The position numbers were made by a program, and so were the translations under genes. From positions 241,755 through 305,754 of the forward strand of contig NZ_JAIPPU010000003.1 in NCBI RefSeq assembly GCF_026646375.1: a stretch of DNA of 64,000 bases, in the 5' to 3' direction. This DNA is from Acetobacterium wieringae. GTDB lineage: Bacteria; Bacillota; Clostridia; Eubacteriales; Eubacteriaceae. Below the pieces are notes generated by a model, which saw nothing but the letters and a program-made list of their open reading frames with translations, searched no databases and was not told the DNA's origin. Of the stretch, positions 43,269 to 53,479 are shown piece after piece (the stretch's first letter is position 1; every line of letters begins with the position of its first letter).

Positions 43269-43688
43269 TTACGGCCCCACGTATTGATCATTGGCAAAGG
43301 TTCCCACATAGGTGGTTCCGTCAGCCATGGTCAGTGTACCTTTTCCATGCATCATGCCTTCTTTAAATTCCCCCACATAGGTATTACCCTGATCCGTCTT
43401 GGTTCCGTAACCATCCAGTTTGCCATACTTCCATTCACCCTGGAATTTTGTTCCCTCATATCCAGTTGCTGTCCCCTGACCATGAAGCTTGCCATCCTTC
43501 CATTCGCCTTCATAGATCACGTCCTCAGAGTATTCAAACTTACCATAACCATTCGGCATGCCATTTTTCCATTCTCCGGTATAGACTCCACCACCAAAAG
43601 TATGGGTACGTACGCAGCCACTGGTTGTTAACAGCAGACCTGACACCATTAATAACGCAACTAATCTTGAAATCATTCTTGTTCTCAT
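43269..43688 (-). CDS. MORN-repeat lipoprotein
   Basis: A 139-residue protein. Residues 1-25 are a lipoprotein signal with lipobox TTSGC, so the mature protein is tied to the outer face of the membrane by Cys25. The rest is about five MORN repeats of roughly 22 residues, each with the pattern Y.GEWK.G...GYG (for example YTGEWKNGMPNGYGKF, YEGEWKDGKLHGQGT, FQGEWKYGKLDGYGT, YVGEFKEGMMHGKGT). MORN arrays form beta-hairpin rods and often bind lipids or act as scaffolds. Function unknown. The gene stands alone with its own terminator. Confidence 0.88.
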   Translation of the reverse strand: MRTRMISRLVALLMVSGLLLTTSGCVRTHTFGGGVYTGEWKNGMPNGYGKFEYSEDVIYEGEWKDGKLHGQGTATGYEGTKFQGEWKYGKLDGYGTKTDQGNTYVGEFKEGMMHGKGTLTMADGTTYVGTFANDQYVGP

Positions 43689-43851
43689 TTGATCCCCCTA
43701 TTTCTAATGCATCCTTTTCTGCTGTCTCAGCTAATCAAGAATTAAGGTTTATTATATCGTATCGAGAGCAGTTAATAAATATTAAAACGACTTGATACAG
43801 ATTAATTTACACATTTTTCTTTATCAGCCTTAAAACGAAGTGACCAAGCAG

Positions 43852-44196
43852 TCAGCTGCCGACTAAAAACAGCGTTCGAATTAACACCATATACAATCCC
43901 GTTCCAGCAGCAATGCTTAGAAAAACGTTTTTTCTGAGCCAATGAACAACAATTACAGCTGCCACGCTTAATAACTCTGGTAATCCATAGGGATAGGCAG
44001 TCAGGATCGTATTTCGCAAACAAAAAACCACCAGGATAATCATGATTGCTGCAGGTAAAACCGTTCCGAGATAACTTACCGTATCTGGCAATTTTTTTTT
44101 GCCTCCAAAAAATATGAACGGTAGTGCTCGGGTAATAATTGTTACCAGCGTCACTATTGCCAAAGCTTCGATGGTACTGATCCAGTTAATACTCAT
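43852..44196 (-). CDS. azlD: AzlD family branched-chain amino acid export subunit
   Basis: A 114-residue integral membrane protein with four hydrophobic segments. The conserved start is ALAIVTLVTIITRALPFIFFGGKKKLPDTVSYLGTVLPAAIM, the AzlD signature region. With AzlC it exports branched-chain amino acids or analogues. GGAGGAG sits before the ATG at 44196, which overlaps the end of azlC by 11 bases; longer readings run into azlC and are rejected. Confidence 0.9.
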   Translation of the reverse strand: MSINWISTIEALAIVTLVTIITRALPFIFFGGKKKLPDTVSYLGTVLPAAIMIILVVFCLRNTILTAYPYGLPELLSVAAVIVVHWLRKNVFLSIAAGTGLYMVLIRTLFLVGS

Positions 44197-44935
44197 AGGT
44201 GATCTCCTCCACCCCATCAATTGACACTTGTTTGCACTCTTGAACCGGTGGCTTTTTTTGCGCATCTGTTAATCTCGATTTCACCATAATCAGCACCAGC
44301 ACGCTGAGGGTTAAGGCTGGCAAAATAAACTGACTGGGGCCCAGAATAAAATAAAATACCACGGCGCTGATTAACCCGATAATTGCGGGCCCATGCGTGT
44401 TCATCGATTTCCACTGATTCATGCAAACGGTAATAAAAAAAGCCGTCGCAGAAAATTCGATTCCAGTTAAATCGTAGGGAATCAACTGTCCAAATAGGGC
44501 ACCTGCTACACAGCTTAAAATCCAGACCAGATGCAGAATCAGGGTTAAATAAAAATCACTCTGTCGGGCATCCACATCCTCTGGATATTGCATATTACAA
44601 AAAATGGAGTAAACTTCATCGGTCAAGGTCACAACCATATATGGATACTTTCGTCCCATCTTCCTGAATCGATCAATAAAGGCAAGGCCGTAAAAAATAT
44701 GCCGGGCATTGACAAAAAAAGTCATCAGCGCAATGGTACTCAGTGAAGCACCGGCGGTAAGCAGTGAAACCATCACGATCTGCATCGATCCGGCATAAAT
44801 AAAAAGACCTGAGATGAATGACCACCCAGCGGTATAACCGGCCTCATCCATTAAAACGCCAAAAGCGATCCCAATAAACAAATATGGAAACAGCACCGGA
44901 ATTGCTTGTTTAAAGGCAAAAATAAAACTCTTCAT
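44186..44935 (-). CDS. azlC: AzlC family branched-chain amino acid exporter
   Basis: A 249-residue membrane protein. Family features: AIPVLFPYLFIGIAFGVLMDEAGY (first segment), YAGSMQIVMVSLL, FFVNARHIFYGLAFIDRFR and TLTDEVYSIF. It is the large subunit of the AzlCD exporter of branched-chain amino acids. It precedes azlD and follows a MocR-type regulator on the same strand, though a terminator lies between the regulator and azlC. AGGAAG precedes the ATG. Confidence 0.92.
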   Translation of the reverse strand: MKSFIFAFKQAIPVLFPYLFIGIAFGVLMDEAGYTAGWSFISGLFIYAGSMQIVMVSLLTAGASLSTIALMTFFVNARHIFYGLAFIDRFRKMGRKYPYMVVTLTDEVYSIFCNMQYPEDVDARQSDFYLTLILHLVWILSCVAGALFGQLIPYDLTGIEFSATAFFITVCMNQWKSMNTHGPAIIGLISAVVFYFILGPSQFILPALTLSVLVLIMVKSRLTDAQKKPPVQECKQVSIDGVEEITYEY

Positions 44936-44981
44936 AAGACACTTCCTTCCTGTGGTGTGATTTTTGCCTTATTTTACCACG

Positions 44982-45019
44982 CAAAAATACGCCATACAAT
45001 AAATTAAATGTATGGCGTA
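44982..45019 (-). terminator. Rho-independent terminator of the MocR gene
   Basis: Minus strand TACGCCATACA pairs with TGTATGGCGTA (perfect 11), followed by TTTTT. It stands four bases after the MocR stop codon and about 50 bases before azlC. Confidence 0.82.
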
Positions 45020-45023
45020 CAAA

Positions 45024-46412
45024 TTAGCTACAATTATCCAGAAGGTTTTTTAATATGATTAGTCCCTGTTCCAGTTCAGCCAGGGTTTCCGGGGCACAGA
45101 CCGACATCCGTACCGCCCGACTGGGGAGACTATTGCCAACGGTAAATCGCTCGGCACCGTAAACCCGAACACCTTGCTCCATTGCCAACGCCTCAAAAGC
45201 TGATCCGGTTATCGTATCCGGCAACTCCAGCCACCGAAAGATGCTGGTTTCATCGCCGCGACAGTTATAGTCGCTGAGGGTGCGGTTCACCAATTGATTG
45301 CGCTGTCTGGCATTTTGCTGATGGCTTTTGATAAATTGGTCCAGCTGTCCCGAGACGATAACCCGCGCCGCCAGCACGGCCATTAACGGCGAAACGGAAA
45401 TATTGAGGTTATACAAAGCCTTCGATATCTGTTTGCGGTAAGCCTGGGGTACCGACAGATAGGCCATTCGTAAACCAGGGGCTAAGGTTTTTGACATACT
45501 GGCGATATAAATGGTCTGCTCCAGGGCGAAGGATGCCACAGCCGGTCGGGTATTTTTTGCTAGTAAATGATAGGCCCCATCCTCGATGATAAAAATTTTC
45601 TGGTCTCTGGCAATCTCTGCCAAAGTGCGACGACGGTCAATGGACATCGTATGGGTGGTGGGATTGTGATGATCCGGAATCAGATAAATCCCCTTAATAT
45701 TTTCATTGCGACAGCTATCCATCAGTGCGTCACCATCCATTTCTCCATCACGATGGCGAATGGGAACCAGCTGTATCCCCAACATTGAGGCCGTCGTTTT
45801 AAGCCCAGAATAGGTGTGGGGATCAGCTCCGATTTTATCACCATGACGACAAAGTCCTGCCAAAATGGCAGATACAGCGTTTTGACCACCGTTGGAGAAC
45901 AGAATGCTTGCCGGTGCTGGATAAAAGCCCCCTTTTTCCATCAGCTTCACCGCCGTATCTTTCAACCAGATATTTGCGTTGGGTCGACTGTAATTAAATA
46001 GCTTATCGGCATCGGCTTCGTTAAGCATATCTTTCAAACAACCAATGAGTGGTGAAAAGGTGGCTGTATCCGGAAAAACCGCGCCCAACTCAATCAGATT
46101 CCGGGGTTTGTCATCTGGCAGCAGATATGCATTAGCCAGAGCATCGAAGGACACAAAGGTGCCACTCCCGACTGTCGCACTGAGAAGGCCTTTTAACTCA
46201 CAAACCTTGCAGGCCTTGGAAACGGTACTGACATTAATATCCAAAAAGTCTGCCAGTTCCCGCTGCGGTGGCAGCTTTGTTCCCGGTAACAGCTTCCCGG
46301 TTTTGATGTCTTGCTCCAATTGCCGGGCCAGGGAGAGGTACAAAGGCTTACTCTGTTGATCCAGCATGGGCTTCCAGGACATCGGATAATCTTCAAACGA
46401 ATTGACTGGCAT
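45024..46412 (-). CDS. MocR-type PLP-dependent transcriptional regulator
   Basis: A 462-residue fusion of an N-terminal GntR winged helix (LYLSLARQLEQDIKTGKLLPG, LPPQRELADFLDINVSTVSKACKVCELKGLL) and a class I aminotransferase-like domain. PLP-site features are the SNGGQNAVSAIL glycine loop, IPDHHNPTTHTMS, IIEDGAYH and the Schiff-base lysine in SMSKTLAPGLRMAYL. MocR regulators sense PLP or an amino compound. Its neighbour azlCD, an amino-acid exporter, is the plausible target. ATG at 46412 has AAAGGAG eight bases upstream. Confidence 0.9.
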   Translation of the reverse strand: MPVNSFEDYPMSWKPMLDQQSKPLYLSLARQLEQDIKTGKLLPGTKLPPQRELADFLDINVSTVSKACKVCELKGLLSATVGSGTFVSFDALANAYLLPDDKPRNLIELGAVFPDTATFSPLIGCLKDMLNEADADKLFNYSRPNANIWLKDTAVKLMEKGGFYPAPASILFSNGGQNAVSAILAGLCRHGDKIGADPHTYSGLKTTASMLGIQLVPIRHRDGEMDGDALMDSCRNENIKGIYLIPDHHNPTTHTMSIDRRRTLAEIARDQKIFIIEDGAYHLLAKNTRPAVASFALEQTIYIASMSKTLAPGLRMAYLSVPQAYRKQISKALYNLNISVSPLMAVLAARVIVSGQLDQFIKSHQQNARQRNQLVNRTLSDYNCRGDETSIFRWLELPDTITGSAFEALAMEQGVRVYGAERFTVGNSLPSRAVRMSVCAPETLAELEQGLIILKNLLDNCS

Positions 46413-46452
46413 GGCTATGACTCCTTTTAAACAATATTCATCCAATTCTATC

Positions 46453-46489
46453 GAAAACCTCTGTCACCGTCAAGATGGCAGAGGTTTTC
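46453..46489 (-). terminator. Terminator-like hairpin after the beta-CASP nuclease gene
   Basis: GAAAACCTCTG and CAGAGGTTTTC are perfect 11-base arms around a 15-base loop. The T-run (TTTTC) is short but part of the stem. Confidence 0.65.
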
Positions 46490-46506
46490 TGATTGAATCA
46501 AACAAG

Positions 46507-48144
46507 TTAAGTTTTTATAATAGCTCTTATTTCTTCGCAAGTTCTTTTAAGATCTCTAGTTAGGGTCTCTAACTCTTCTACTTTTTCATCGGGTAACGCC
46601 TCGCTGATCGCTACCCCAGGAATAGCCAGCAAATTATCCAGTTCATCATGGATGTCGCCCAGATTATCCTTTAGTTTATTGATTTGATTTTTTAAATCAA
46701 TCCGTTCTTTGATCCCAGCCATCGTCATAGCATCATCGTCCAGACTGTATTCGGAGACATCCTCAACCACTGTGCAGTCAAAACCTAAGATTCTTTTTGC
46801 TGTATCAGCAAAGGTCTTTTTTGCTTCTACTTCCCCATGCACCAAAAATATTTTTTTGGGTTTCTCTTTAAATCCCGATAACCATTTTAGCAGATCATTT
46901 TTATCCGCATGGGCTGAGAATCCTTCCAGGAAATAGATTTCGGCACTAACATGGATACGTTCACGGAGAATGCGAACATATTTTTCGCCACTGATAATTG
47001 CCCGTCCGGTGGTACCTTCTGCCTGATAGCCGACAAAAATAATGCTGGATTTCGGTTTCCAGAGATAGTGTTTCAGGTGATGTCGAACCCGACCGGCATC
47101 AGCCATTCCACTGGAAGAAATAATGACCTTCGGTGAAGTGTTCTCGTTTAGAGCTTTGGATTGATCGATACTCTTGGTAAAATTGAGATTTCTGAAATAG
47201 AAAAGCTCCTCGCCACTTTTGATCCGCTCTTTGATTGCATCATTGAAATAATGGGCATTTTTTCGAAAAATAGTTGTTGCATCTGTGGCCAGAGGGCTGT
47301 CAACATAGACATTTACCTTGTCCAACTGATTCTGATGGAACTCATGGTGGTCATAAAACAGTTCCAATTCATGAATCAGATCCTGGGTTCGCCCCAAGGC
47401 AAAGGCCGGTACGACCACCGTGCCCCCACGAGCGACGGTTTTAAAAATAATCTCCAGGAAACGCTTCCCGCTTTCCTGTTGTGTTTCATGGGCACGATCG
47501 CCATAGGTCGTTTCCATGATCAGATAGTCTGCTGATGCAATCAGGGTTGGATCATTGAGCATTCGCTGATTAACGGCTCCAATGTCCCCGGAATAAACCA
47601 GTTTGGTGGTTTTGCCACCATCTTCAATCCACATTTCGATGATGGCAGCTCCCAATATATGGCCAGCTTCATTGAGCCGAATCTTGATTTGGGAATTGAT
47701 CTCAAAACACTGCCCATAAGCTACTGGAAAAAAATACTGCGAGCAGCGGGCCGCATCTTCCGCAGTATACAGCGGTTGAACCTGCCGTTGACCGGAACGG
47801 GTTGTTCGTTTATTAATCCATATAGCATCCATTTCGTGAATATTGCCACTATCCTCAAGCATGATATCAGCTATTTCGGCGGTTGCTCCAGTACAGTATA
47901 TTTTCCCGGTAAATCCTTGTTTAACCATCAATGGAATCCGACCGCAATGATCCACATGAGCATGACTTAATAGTATAAAATCGATCTCAGCTGGATCAAA
48001 ATCAAAGGCCTGATAATTTAATTCTTCCAGGGCTTCACTCCCCTGAAACAAACCGCAGTCCAGGAGGAATTTGCTGTGATCGGTGGTCACCAGATGGCAA
48101 GAACCAGTGACGGACATCGCCGCTCCTAAAAATTTAATTTTCAT
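46507..48144 (-). CDS. MBL-fold beta-CASP ribonuclease-like protein
   Basis: A 545-residue metallo-beta-lactamase fold enzyme. Metal motifs: SHAHVDHCGRIP (motif 2), NEAGHILGAA (motif 3), YSGDIG (motif 4), and the beta-CASP parts METTYGDRAHE, VPAFALGRTQDLI (A), SSSGMADAGRVRHHL (B) and FSAHADKNDLL (C). This matches archaeal/bacterial CPSF73-like RNases. A C-terminal extension from about residue 455 (acidic, helical, coiled coil) is additional. Expected role: RNA endonuclease or exonuclease. ATG at 48144 is eight bases from AGGAG; the ATG six bases earlier is too close. Confidence 0.9.
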   Translation of the reverse strand: MKIKFLGAAMSVTGSCHLVTTDHSKFLLDCGLFQGSEALEELNYQAFDFDPAEIDFILLSHAHVDHCGRIPLMVKQGFTGKIYCTGATAEIADIMLEDSGNIHEMDAIWINKRTTRSGQRQVQPLYTAEDAARCSQYFFPVAYGQCFEINSQIKIRLNEAGHILGAAIIEMWIEDGGKTTKLVYSGDIGAVNQRMLNDPTLIASADYLIMETTYGDRAHETQQESGKRFLEIIFKTVARGGTVVVPAFALGRTQDLIHELELFYDHHEFHQNQLDKVNVYVDSPLATDATTIFRKNAHYFNDAIKERIKSGEELFYFRNLNFTKSIDQSKALNENTSPKVIISSSGMADAGRVRHHLKHYLWKPKSSIIFVGYQAEGTTGRAIISGEKYVRILRERIHVSAEIYFLEGFSAHADKNDLLKWLSGFKEKPKKIFLVHGEVEAKKTFADTAKRILGFDCTVVEDVSEYSLDDDAMTMAGIKERIDLKNQINKLKDNLGDIHDELDNLLAIPGVAISEALPDEKVEELETLTRDLKRTCEEIRAIIKT

Positions 48145-48215
48145 TTTCATTCTCCTGTTCGTGTTATTTCTTATTCAAGTAGATCACATTTTTAAACAAT
48201 TAGCATAATCTCTAT

Positions 48216-50681
48216 TTACTCACCCGCATTTTTTCTTGCAACACTTTCCAATGCGGAATTAAATTCCTGGAGTTTTTTATTGACACAATTATAGATACTT
48301 CCATCCGGATAGTTACCATCTGCATCCATTTTTCCAACTGGAATACCCGTCAGAATTTCCAACCCTTCTTCGATATGATTGATAGCATAAATATTGAAAC
48401 GTCCCTGCTTAACTGCCTCAATGACCTCATCTTTTAACATCAAATTAATGGTATTGCTGGCCGGAATGATTACACCTTGCTCCCCGGTTAGTCCAGATGT
48501 CTGACAAACATCAAAGAAACCTTCGATTTTTTCATTGACACCCCCAATCGGCTGGATTTCACCCCGTTGATCCACCGAACCGGTAACAGCCAGGCACTGT
48601 CGGATCCCAACCCCTGCTAAACTTGATATGATCGCATAGAGCTCGGCACTCGAGGCGCTGTCCCCCTCGACGCCATCATATAATTGTTCAAAGGTAATCT
48701 GGGCTGTTAATCCCAGCGGTTTATCCTGAGCAAACTTCCCACCAAGATAACCGGCCAGAGTCAATACACCCTTGGAATGAACATTACCGCTCATTTCGGT
48801 TTCCCGTTCGATGTTCACGACCCCGCCATGCCCCACATGAGTAATTGCAGTAATCCGGGAAGGCAACCCAAATGTATATCCCCCAGTCTGAATAATAAAC
48901 AATCCATTAATCTGACCCACTGTTATTCCCTCAGTTTCGATGATAATCCGTCGATCCGCAATCGCCTCCTGAATTTTTTCCTCCAGTCTGTTAAACCGAT
49001 AGTTACGATCATTGACGGCCTTTTTCACATGAACCATGCTCACTGTCTCGCTATTGTCTGATTTCGCCCGGGCAATGGATTCATAAATTACCTCCCGGAC
49101 ATCGCCAAACCGGGTTGATAATTTTTTCTGGCTTCCCGCCAGTCGTGATCCGTATTCAATGATACCTGCCAAACCTGTCTGATCAAAGCAATGAACATCT
49201 TTTTCCTCACAGATTCCACTGACAAAAGAAACATACTTTCGAATATTCTCCTGATTACGGGGCATTTCTGAATCGAAGTCGACTTTCACCTTAAAAAGCT
49301 CCCGGAAATCCTCATCACTGGAAAGAATCAGGTAGTAAAGCGGACTACCTATGAGAATGACCTTAAGGTTTAATGGAATTGCTTCTGGTTTTAACGTAAC
49401 CGTCGGAACGGTTCGATATTGCTCTCCAATATTTTCAACAACTGCAGCTCTATTCGTAAGCATTTTTTTAAGAACATTCCAGACAAAGGGATCCGTTAGT
49501 AAATCTTTTGCCTGCAAAACCAGATACCCTCCATTAGCCAGATGAACGGCACCAGGTTTCACCATGGTAAAATCGGTATTAACCAGAAAAAGCTGGCTTT
49601 TATACTCAATTTTTCCAAAGATATTGTAATAATATGGATTCGACTCGATAATAACTGGTGCCCCTTTCAAGTTTTCATTATTGATAAATAAATTAATGCG
49701 ATAGCGGCTATACGGGTCTGTTTCACCCTGACCATTAAATCCATTGAATGCAACTGGATTGTCACCATCACTCGCCTGATGATTTGTTTCATCCGACTGA
49801 TGATTGGCCGGAAGTGTTTCCTGATTGGTAAAGATACCATATCGATCTGCCACATCATGTAAAACATTATCGAGATACTCAACAATTCGTGAGAACGCCT
49901 GATATTTTTCCTTTAGTGAAACAATTAGTGGTTCAGCTCCACGATAAGCTGTTTCTCTGGTCAGTTCGATAATTTGAGCAGTCATTTTTTTTTCGGCCTG
50001 TTGACCATCTGCTAATATTCGTTCCAACTTTTTGACCAACAGATACCGCTTTTCATTTATGATATTGCGCTGTTCGTCACTGAGTTTACTATACTCTTCC
50101 GGTTGATACGGGCGACCATCATAAAGCGGAATAAACACAAATTTCATCCCCACCGTTTTGACACCGAAGCCATCCTCAAGTGCTTTTTGATTGATGATCA
50201 TCACCAGTTCTTCCATTTTAAGCTGATAGGTGTTAAAAATCCGATCTTTTTTGAGTTCATAGTCGGTACTTTCAAAGTTCTTCCGAATTGTATTTTTAAG
50301 TTCAAGGATCAGCTTGTCCATATCCTTCTGAAAGATCCGCCCTTTCCCTGCTGGCAGAGAAACCGCCAATGGTTTGTCCTTATTACTAAAATTGTAAAGA
50401 TAACACCAGTCATCTGGAACCGCTCGCAGGGCTGCTGCCCGGTTAACGACATCATTGGTATAGTCGCTCTTACCCGTCCCAGATGGACCAACTACAAAAA
50501 TATGATATCCATCATCATCCATGGCAATACCAAATTCCATCGACTTTACTGCCCGTTCCTGTCCGGCAATCGCATCCAGGGGCGATACGTCCAGTGTCGA
50601 ATTGCAAAATTTCAATTCTTCTTCATTGCTGACTTTTTTTAGTTTATCTATGGGTACCCGATAATGATCATGTATTTTCAT
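48216..50681 (-). CDS. ATP-dependent Lon-type protease (LonB/LonC-like, AAA_32)
   Basis: An 821-residue protein. The N-terminal AAA domain has VVGPSGTGKSDYTNDV (Walker A) but also a long helical insertion (about 130-280) as in the AAA_32 Lon branch. The C-terminal protease domain has GDSASSAELYAIISSLAG (Ser nucleophile) and PIGGVNEKIEGFFDVC (Lys general base). It degrades proteins in the cytosol; Clostridia carry it in addition to classic Lon. A Ser/Asn/Gln-rich stretch near residue 300 (NHQSDETNHQASDGDN) looks unstructured. AAAGGTGG is upstream of ATG 50681, preferred over the ORF extension. Confidence 0.9.
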   Translation of the reverse strand: MKIHDHYRVPIDKLKKVSNEEELKFCNSTLDVSPLDAIAGQERAVKSMEFGIAMDDDGYHIFVVGPSGTGKSDYTNDVVNRAAALRAVPDDWCYLYNFSNKDKPLAVSLPAGKGRIFQKDMDKLILELKNTIRKNFESTDYELKKDRIFNTYQLKMEELVMIINQKALEDGFGVKTVGMKFVFIPLYDGRPYQPEEYSKLSDEQRNIINEKRYLLVKKLERILADGQQAEKKMTAQIIELTRETAYRGAEPLIVSLKEKYQAFSRIVEYLDNVLHDVADRYGIFTNQETLPANHQSDETNHQASDGDNPVAFNGFNGQGETDPYSRYRINLFINNENLKGAPVIIESNPYYYNIFGKIEYKSQLFLVNTDFTMVKPGAVHLANGGYLVLQAKDLLTDPFVWNVLKKMLTNRAAVVENIGEQYRTVPTVTLKPEAIPLNLKVILIGSPLYYLILSSDEDFRELFKVKVDFDSEMPRNQENIRKYVSFVSGICEEKDVHCFDQTGLAGIIEYGSRLAGSQKKLSTRFGDVREVIYESIARAKSDNSETVSMVHVKKAVNDRNYRFNRLEEKIQEAIADRRIIIETEGITVGQINGLFIIQTGGYTFGLPSRITAITHVGHGGVVNIERETEMSGNVHSKGVLTLAGYLGGKFAQDKPLGLTAQITFEQLYDGVEGDSASSAELYAIISSLAGVGIRQCLAVTGSVDQRGEIQPIGGVNEKIEGFFDVCQTSGLTGEQGVIIPASNTINLMLKDEVIEAVKQGRFNIYAINHIEEGLEILTGIPVGKMDADGNYPDGSIYNCVNKKLQEFNSALESVARKNAGE

Positions 50682-50792
50682 ATCCTGCCACCTTTCCAAT
50701 CTTTTATGCAAAGAACATCAACAATCCTTTTATAATTAAACCTTTATTATATTAATATCCAACTTGTTTGAAATTACACAATTTTTGTAAAT

Positions 50793-50832
50793 AAAAATGC
50801 ACCCTAGACGCAGTTAGTCTATGGTGCATTTT
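50793..50832 (-). terminator. Rho-independent terminator of the first chemoreceptor gene
   Basis: Minus strand AAAATGCACCATAGAC pairs with GTCTAGGGTGCATTTT (one mismatch), then Ts. Confidence 0.75.
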
Positions 50833-50875
50833 GTTCCTCTTTAGGTTTATTTTAATTATTCATCCGTTTGTTGAT

Positions 50876-52055
50876 CTATCGCAACTGAAACTGATCAATC
50901 ATTTGTTTTAATAGAATCGACTGGCCGGAAAGCTCTTCGCTGGCGGCAGCACTTTCCTCTGCTGTGGCCGAGTTCTGCTGGACAACCTGGGCAACCTGTT
51001 CAACGCCCAGATTAATCTGAGCAATGCCAGTAGCCTGTTCGTTGGATGCTTCGGCAATGTTACCGATCAAATCATTGACCTGGGTAATTCCAGCCACAAT
51101 TTCATCCAGAGCGCTGGCGGTCTCATCGGCAATTTTGGTACCTTCAGCCACCTTGCTGATGGAACCTTCAATCAGTCCGGTTGTTTCTTTTGCAGCATCG
51201 GCACTACGGGCTGCCAGCGTCCGAACTTCTTCGGCCACCACCGCAAAACCTTTTCCATGCTGTCCGGCCCGAGCCGCTTCCACTGCCGCATTCAGGGCCA
51301 GAATATTGGTCTGGAAGGCAATATCATCAATAACCTTGATAATCTTGGAGATGTCTTCTGATGACTTGTTGATCTCCACCATCGACTGCTGCATTTCCGT
51401 CATCTGATGATTACCTTTGTCGGCATTTCCCATCACATCGGTGGCCAGTTCTCTGGCTTTATTGGCATTGACAGCGTTATTCTTGGTTTGATCGGCGATC
51501 TCCGTAATCGAGGCTGTCAGCTCCTGAATCGAGCTGGCTTGTTCGGTGGATCCCTGGGCCAGCGCCTGACTGCTGTCGGATACCTGATTGGCCCCGGCAT
51601 TAACCTGCTCAGCGGCATGATTGATATCACCCAACAACGAATTCAATGTTCCAATAATGGTATTGAGGGCATCCGAAATCGCATTGAAATCGCCGCCAAA
51701 ATCGCTGACATTGTCCAGGTTAAGATTTCCATTACTGATTTCTCCGGTGACAGTAGCTATTTCGGTGACAATCGTTTTAAAATTACTGCCCATTTCGTTG
51801 ACTGCTTGTTTTAGTACATCAAAGCTCCCCTGGTAATAACCGTCAACGGTCACATCCAGATTACCATTGGCAATGGCATCCATTACCGTTGCGACCTCTT
51901 CCATTGGTTTGGCCATTACAGCAAGTATGCCGTTCATACCGCCGATCAGTTCGTTCCATGAACCACTGAACTTGGTTTCATCAGCCCGGACGTCAAGATC
52001 GCCCTGCATGGCAGCGGTGGTCAGAATGATGGCATCGCCAATCAGGTTATCGATG
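50876..52055 (-). repeat. Direct repeat copy 1: shared MCP signalling-half DNA
   Basis: About 1.1 kb appears base-for-base identical to 53480-54659 (offset 2604). I saw only a few differences near the 3' gene end (for example at about 50912 and 50918) and divergence beginning at about 52037. Confidence 0.9.
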
Positions 52056-53185
52056 GATTTTTTAACCTCACGGAGATTTGTTTCAATCGCACTGAACTGC
52101 TCATAAATCTCATTGGTATACTCATCGGGTTCTTGAATATTCATATCAAAATCAAGATTCCCTGCTGATAAACGTTGTAAATTATCGGCTAGGCGGTTGA
52201 TTTCGACTTCAGCATATTTATTTGTACTCATGGTTGCAGTGGTATTAAATGACGTTTCAACATAACCAATGGTCTGACCTTTTTTATCGATAATTGGTGT
52301 TGTATCCATTCGATAATGCCCACCGCGATATTCAAAGGGAAACTCAATCCTCCCATTTTTGCGGTATGCTTTTACACCGCAATCCTCGTTTTTACACATA
52401 TCCAGATTTGATTTACAACAGTCATCACCATAAAGTGATTCCCGACTCCCCTCTCGACCGGTGGCAATTCTCAGATCCTGGAGCGTTTTATTAATAAATG
52501 TCCATTTTAAGTCCGTATCAACAACGGTAATCCGGTATGGCATAGCATCCAGAATCGCCTGAAAGAAATCACGTTTATCAGCCAGGGTTTTTATGGCCCG
52601 ATTGACATCGTTGATCCCTTTATTATAATCACCAATCATTTCAGGTATCTGATAGTCTTCCTGGTCGGTCTCAATTTCAACCAGTTCAGGGAGTTGCATC
52701 AGGTAATCATTTAGCATCTTCATGGTCGCCTGGATTGCCATCAGGTTACTCCCAATGATGTCCTGATCCGATGACGGAATAAATGGTTCTGACAATTCCC
52801 CCTGAGCCAGTTTTCCTGTCATTTCTGAATGCAACTTCATTTTGTCAGCAATTTCAAAAAGTGCTACAGCCACTTCTCCCAACTGATCCTGGGCGTTTTC
52901 TGCTTTGATCACTGCTGCCATATCACCTCTAGACAGCCGATAGGCTGCTTCAGTCAAACTGGTTAAACGGTCTGAAATCGCCTTTACACTAAGGACACTC
53001 ACGACAACCATGATGGCGATACCAATTGCAAAAATTATCACCAAGCTGTTTTGAACATCTGCAAACCGGGGCAAGCTCTGACTGGCAACGGTCATCGCTA
53101 TACCTGCAGTTATGCTAAAAATCAGGACCGCCGGTAGAACTACCGTCTGAACAAGTTTTGACAGCAAACTCTTTTTTTGTTCCAT
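50876..53185 (-). CDS. Methyl-accepting chemotaxis protein (PAS, HAMP and signalling domains) A
   Basis: A 769-residue chemoreceptor. Two membrane helices (about 12-33 and 44-65) are only some ten residues apart, so there is no outside ligand domain and sensing must be intracellular. HAMP is at 67-118, and a PAS domain at about 205-330 holds a cysteine cluster ([17 protein letters not shown]). A second HAMP-like stretch follows, then the MCP signalling domain (about 510-769, hairpin tip with [26 protein letters not shown]). It signals to CheA/CheW. The last 390 residues are almost identical in DNA to its neighbour's. A TATAAT lies upstream near 53250. Confidence 0.92.
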   Translation of the reverse strand: MEQKKSLLSKLVQTVVLPAVLIFSITAGIAMTVASQSLPRFADVQNSLVIIFAIGIAIMVVVSVLSVKAISDRLTSLTEAAYRLSRGDMAAVIKAENAQDQLGEVAVALFEIADKMKLHSEMTGKLAQGELSEPFIPSSDQDIIGSNLMAIQATMKMLNDYLMQLPELVEIETDQEDYQIPEMIGDYNKGINDVNRAIKTLADKRDFFQAILDAMPYRITVVDTDLKWTFINKTLQDLRIATGREGSRESLYGDDCCKSNLDMCKNEDCGVKAYRKNGRIEFPFEYRGGHYRMDTTPIIDKKGQTIGYVETSFNTTATMSTNKYAEVEINRLADNLQRLSAGNLDFDMNIQEPDEYTNEIYEQFSAIETNLREVKKSIDNLIGDAIILTTAAMQGDLDVRADETKFSGSWNELIGGMNGILAVMAKPMEEVATVMDAIANGNLDVTVDGYYQGSFDVLKQAVNEMGSNFKTIVTEIATVTGEISNGNLNLDNVSDFGGDFNAISDALNTIIGTLNSLLGDINHAAEQVNAGANQVSDSSQALAQGSTEQASSIQELTASITEIADQTKNNAVNANKARELATDVMGNADKGNHQMTEMQQSMVEINKSSEDISKIIKVIDDIAFQTNILALNAAVEAARAGQHGKGFAVVAEEVRTLAARSADAAKETTGLIEGSISKVAEGTKIADETASALDEIVAGITQVNDLIGNIAEASNEQATGIAQINLGVEQVAQVVQQNSATAEESAAASEELSGQSILLKQMIDQFQLR

Positions 53186-53416
53186 TATCTCCTCCTATGA
53201 TCAGCAATTTTTAAATAAGTAATTCGTCTTCACCACTTTTCCCGGAAAGATTATACCCCTAAAAGAATCTCACAATCGTTGCTGTTACTCTTCACAGCCT
53301 GGGTATTCAGCCAGAATCATTTAAAAATTGGTTTCATTATATATGAAATTTCTCGTAAACTCAACTTCAATTTTTGTTTCTACGAAATGTTCTCTCAGCT
53401 TTGTATTGAACGCAAT

Positions 53417-53453
53417 AAAAAAATGACGTTAGCAACATTTCCTAACGTCATTT
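53417..53453 (-). terminator. Rho-independent terminator of the second chemoreceptor gene
   Basis: Minus strand AAATGACGTTAG pairs with CTAACGTCATTT (perfect 12 pairs), followed by seven Ts. Confidence 0.85.
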
Positions 53454-53479
53454 CAGATTAAACATTATTATTTGGTCAT

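Noticed and set aside
44988..45019. Perfect 11-base palindrome between the MocR gene and azlC as an operator
   Set aside because: Read on the minus strand it is followed by five Ts right after the MocR stop, so a terminator explains it better.
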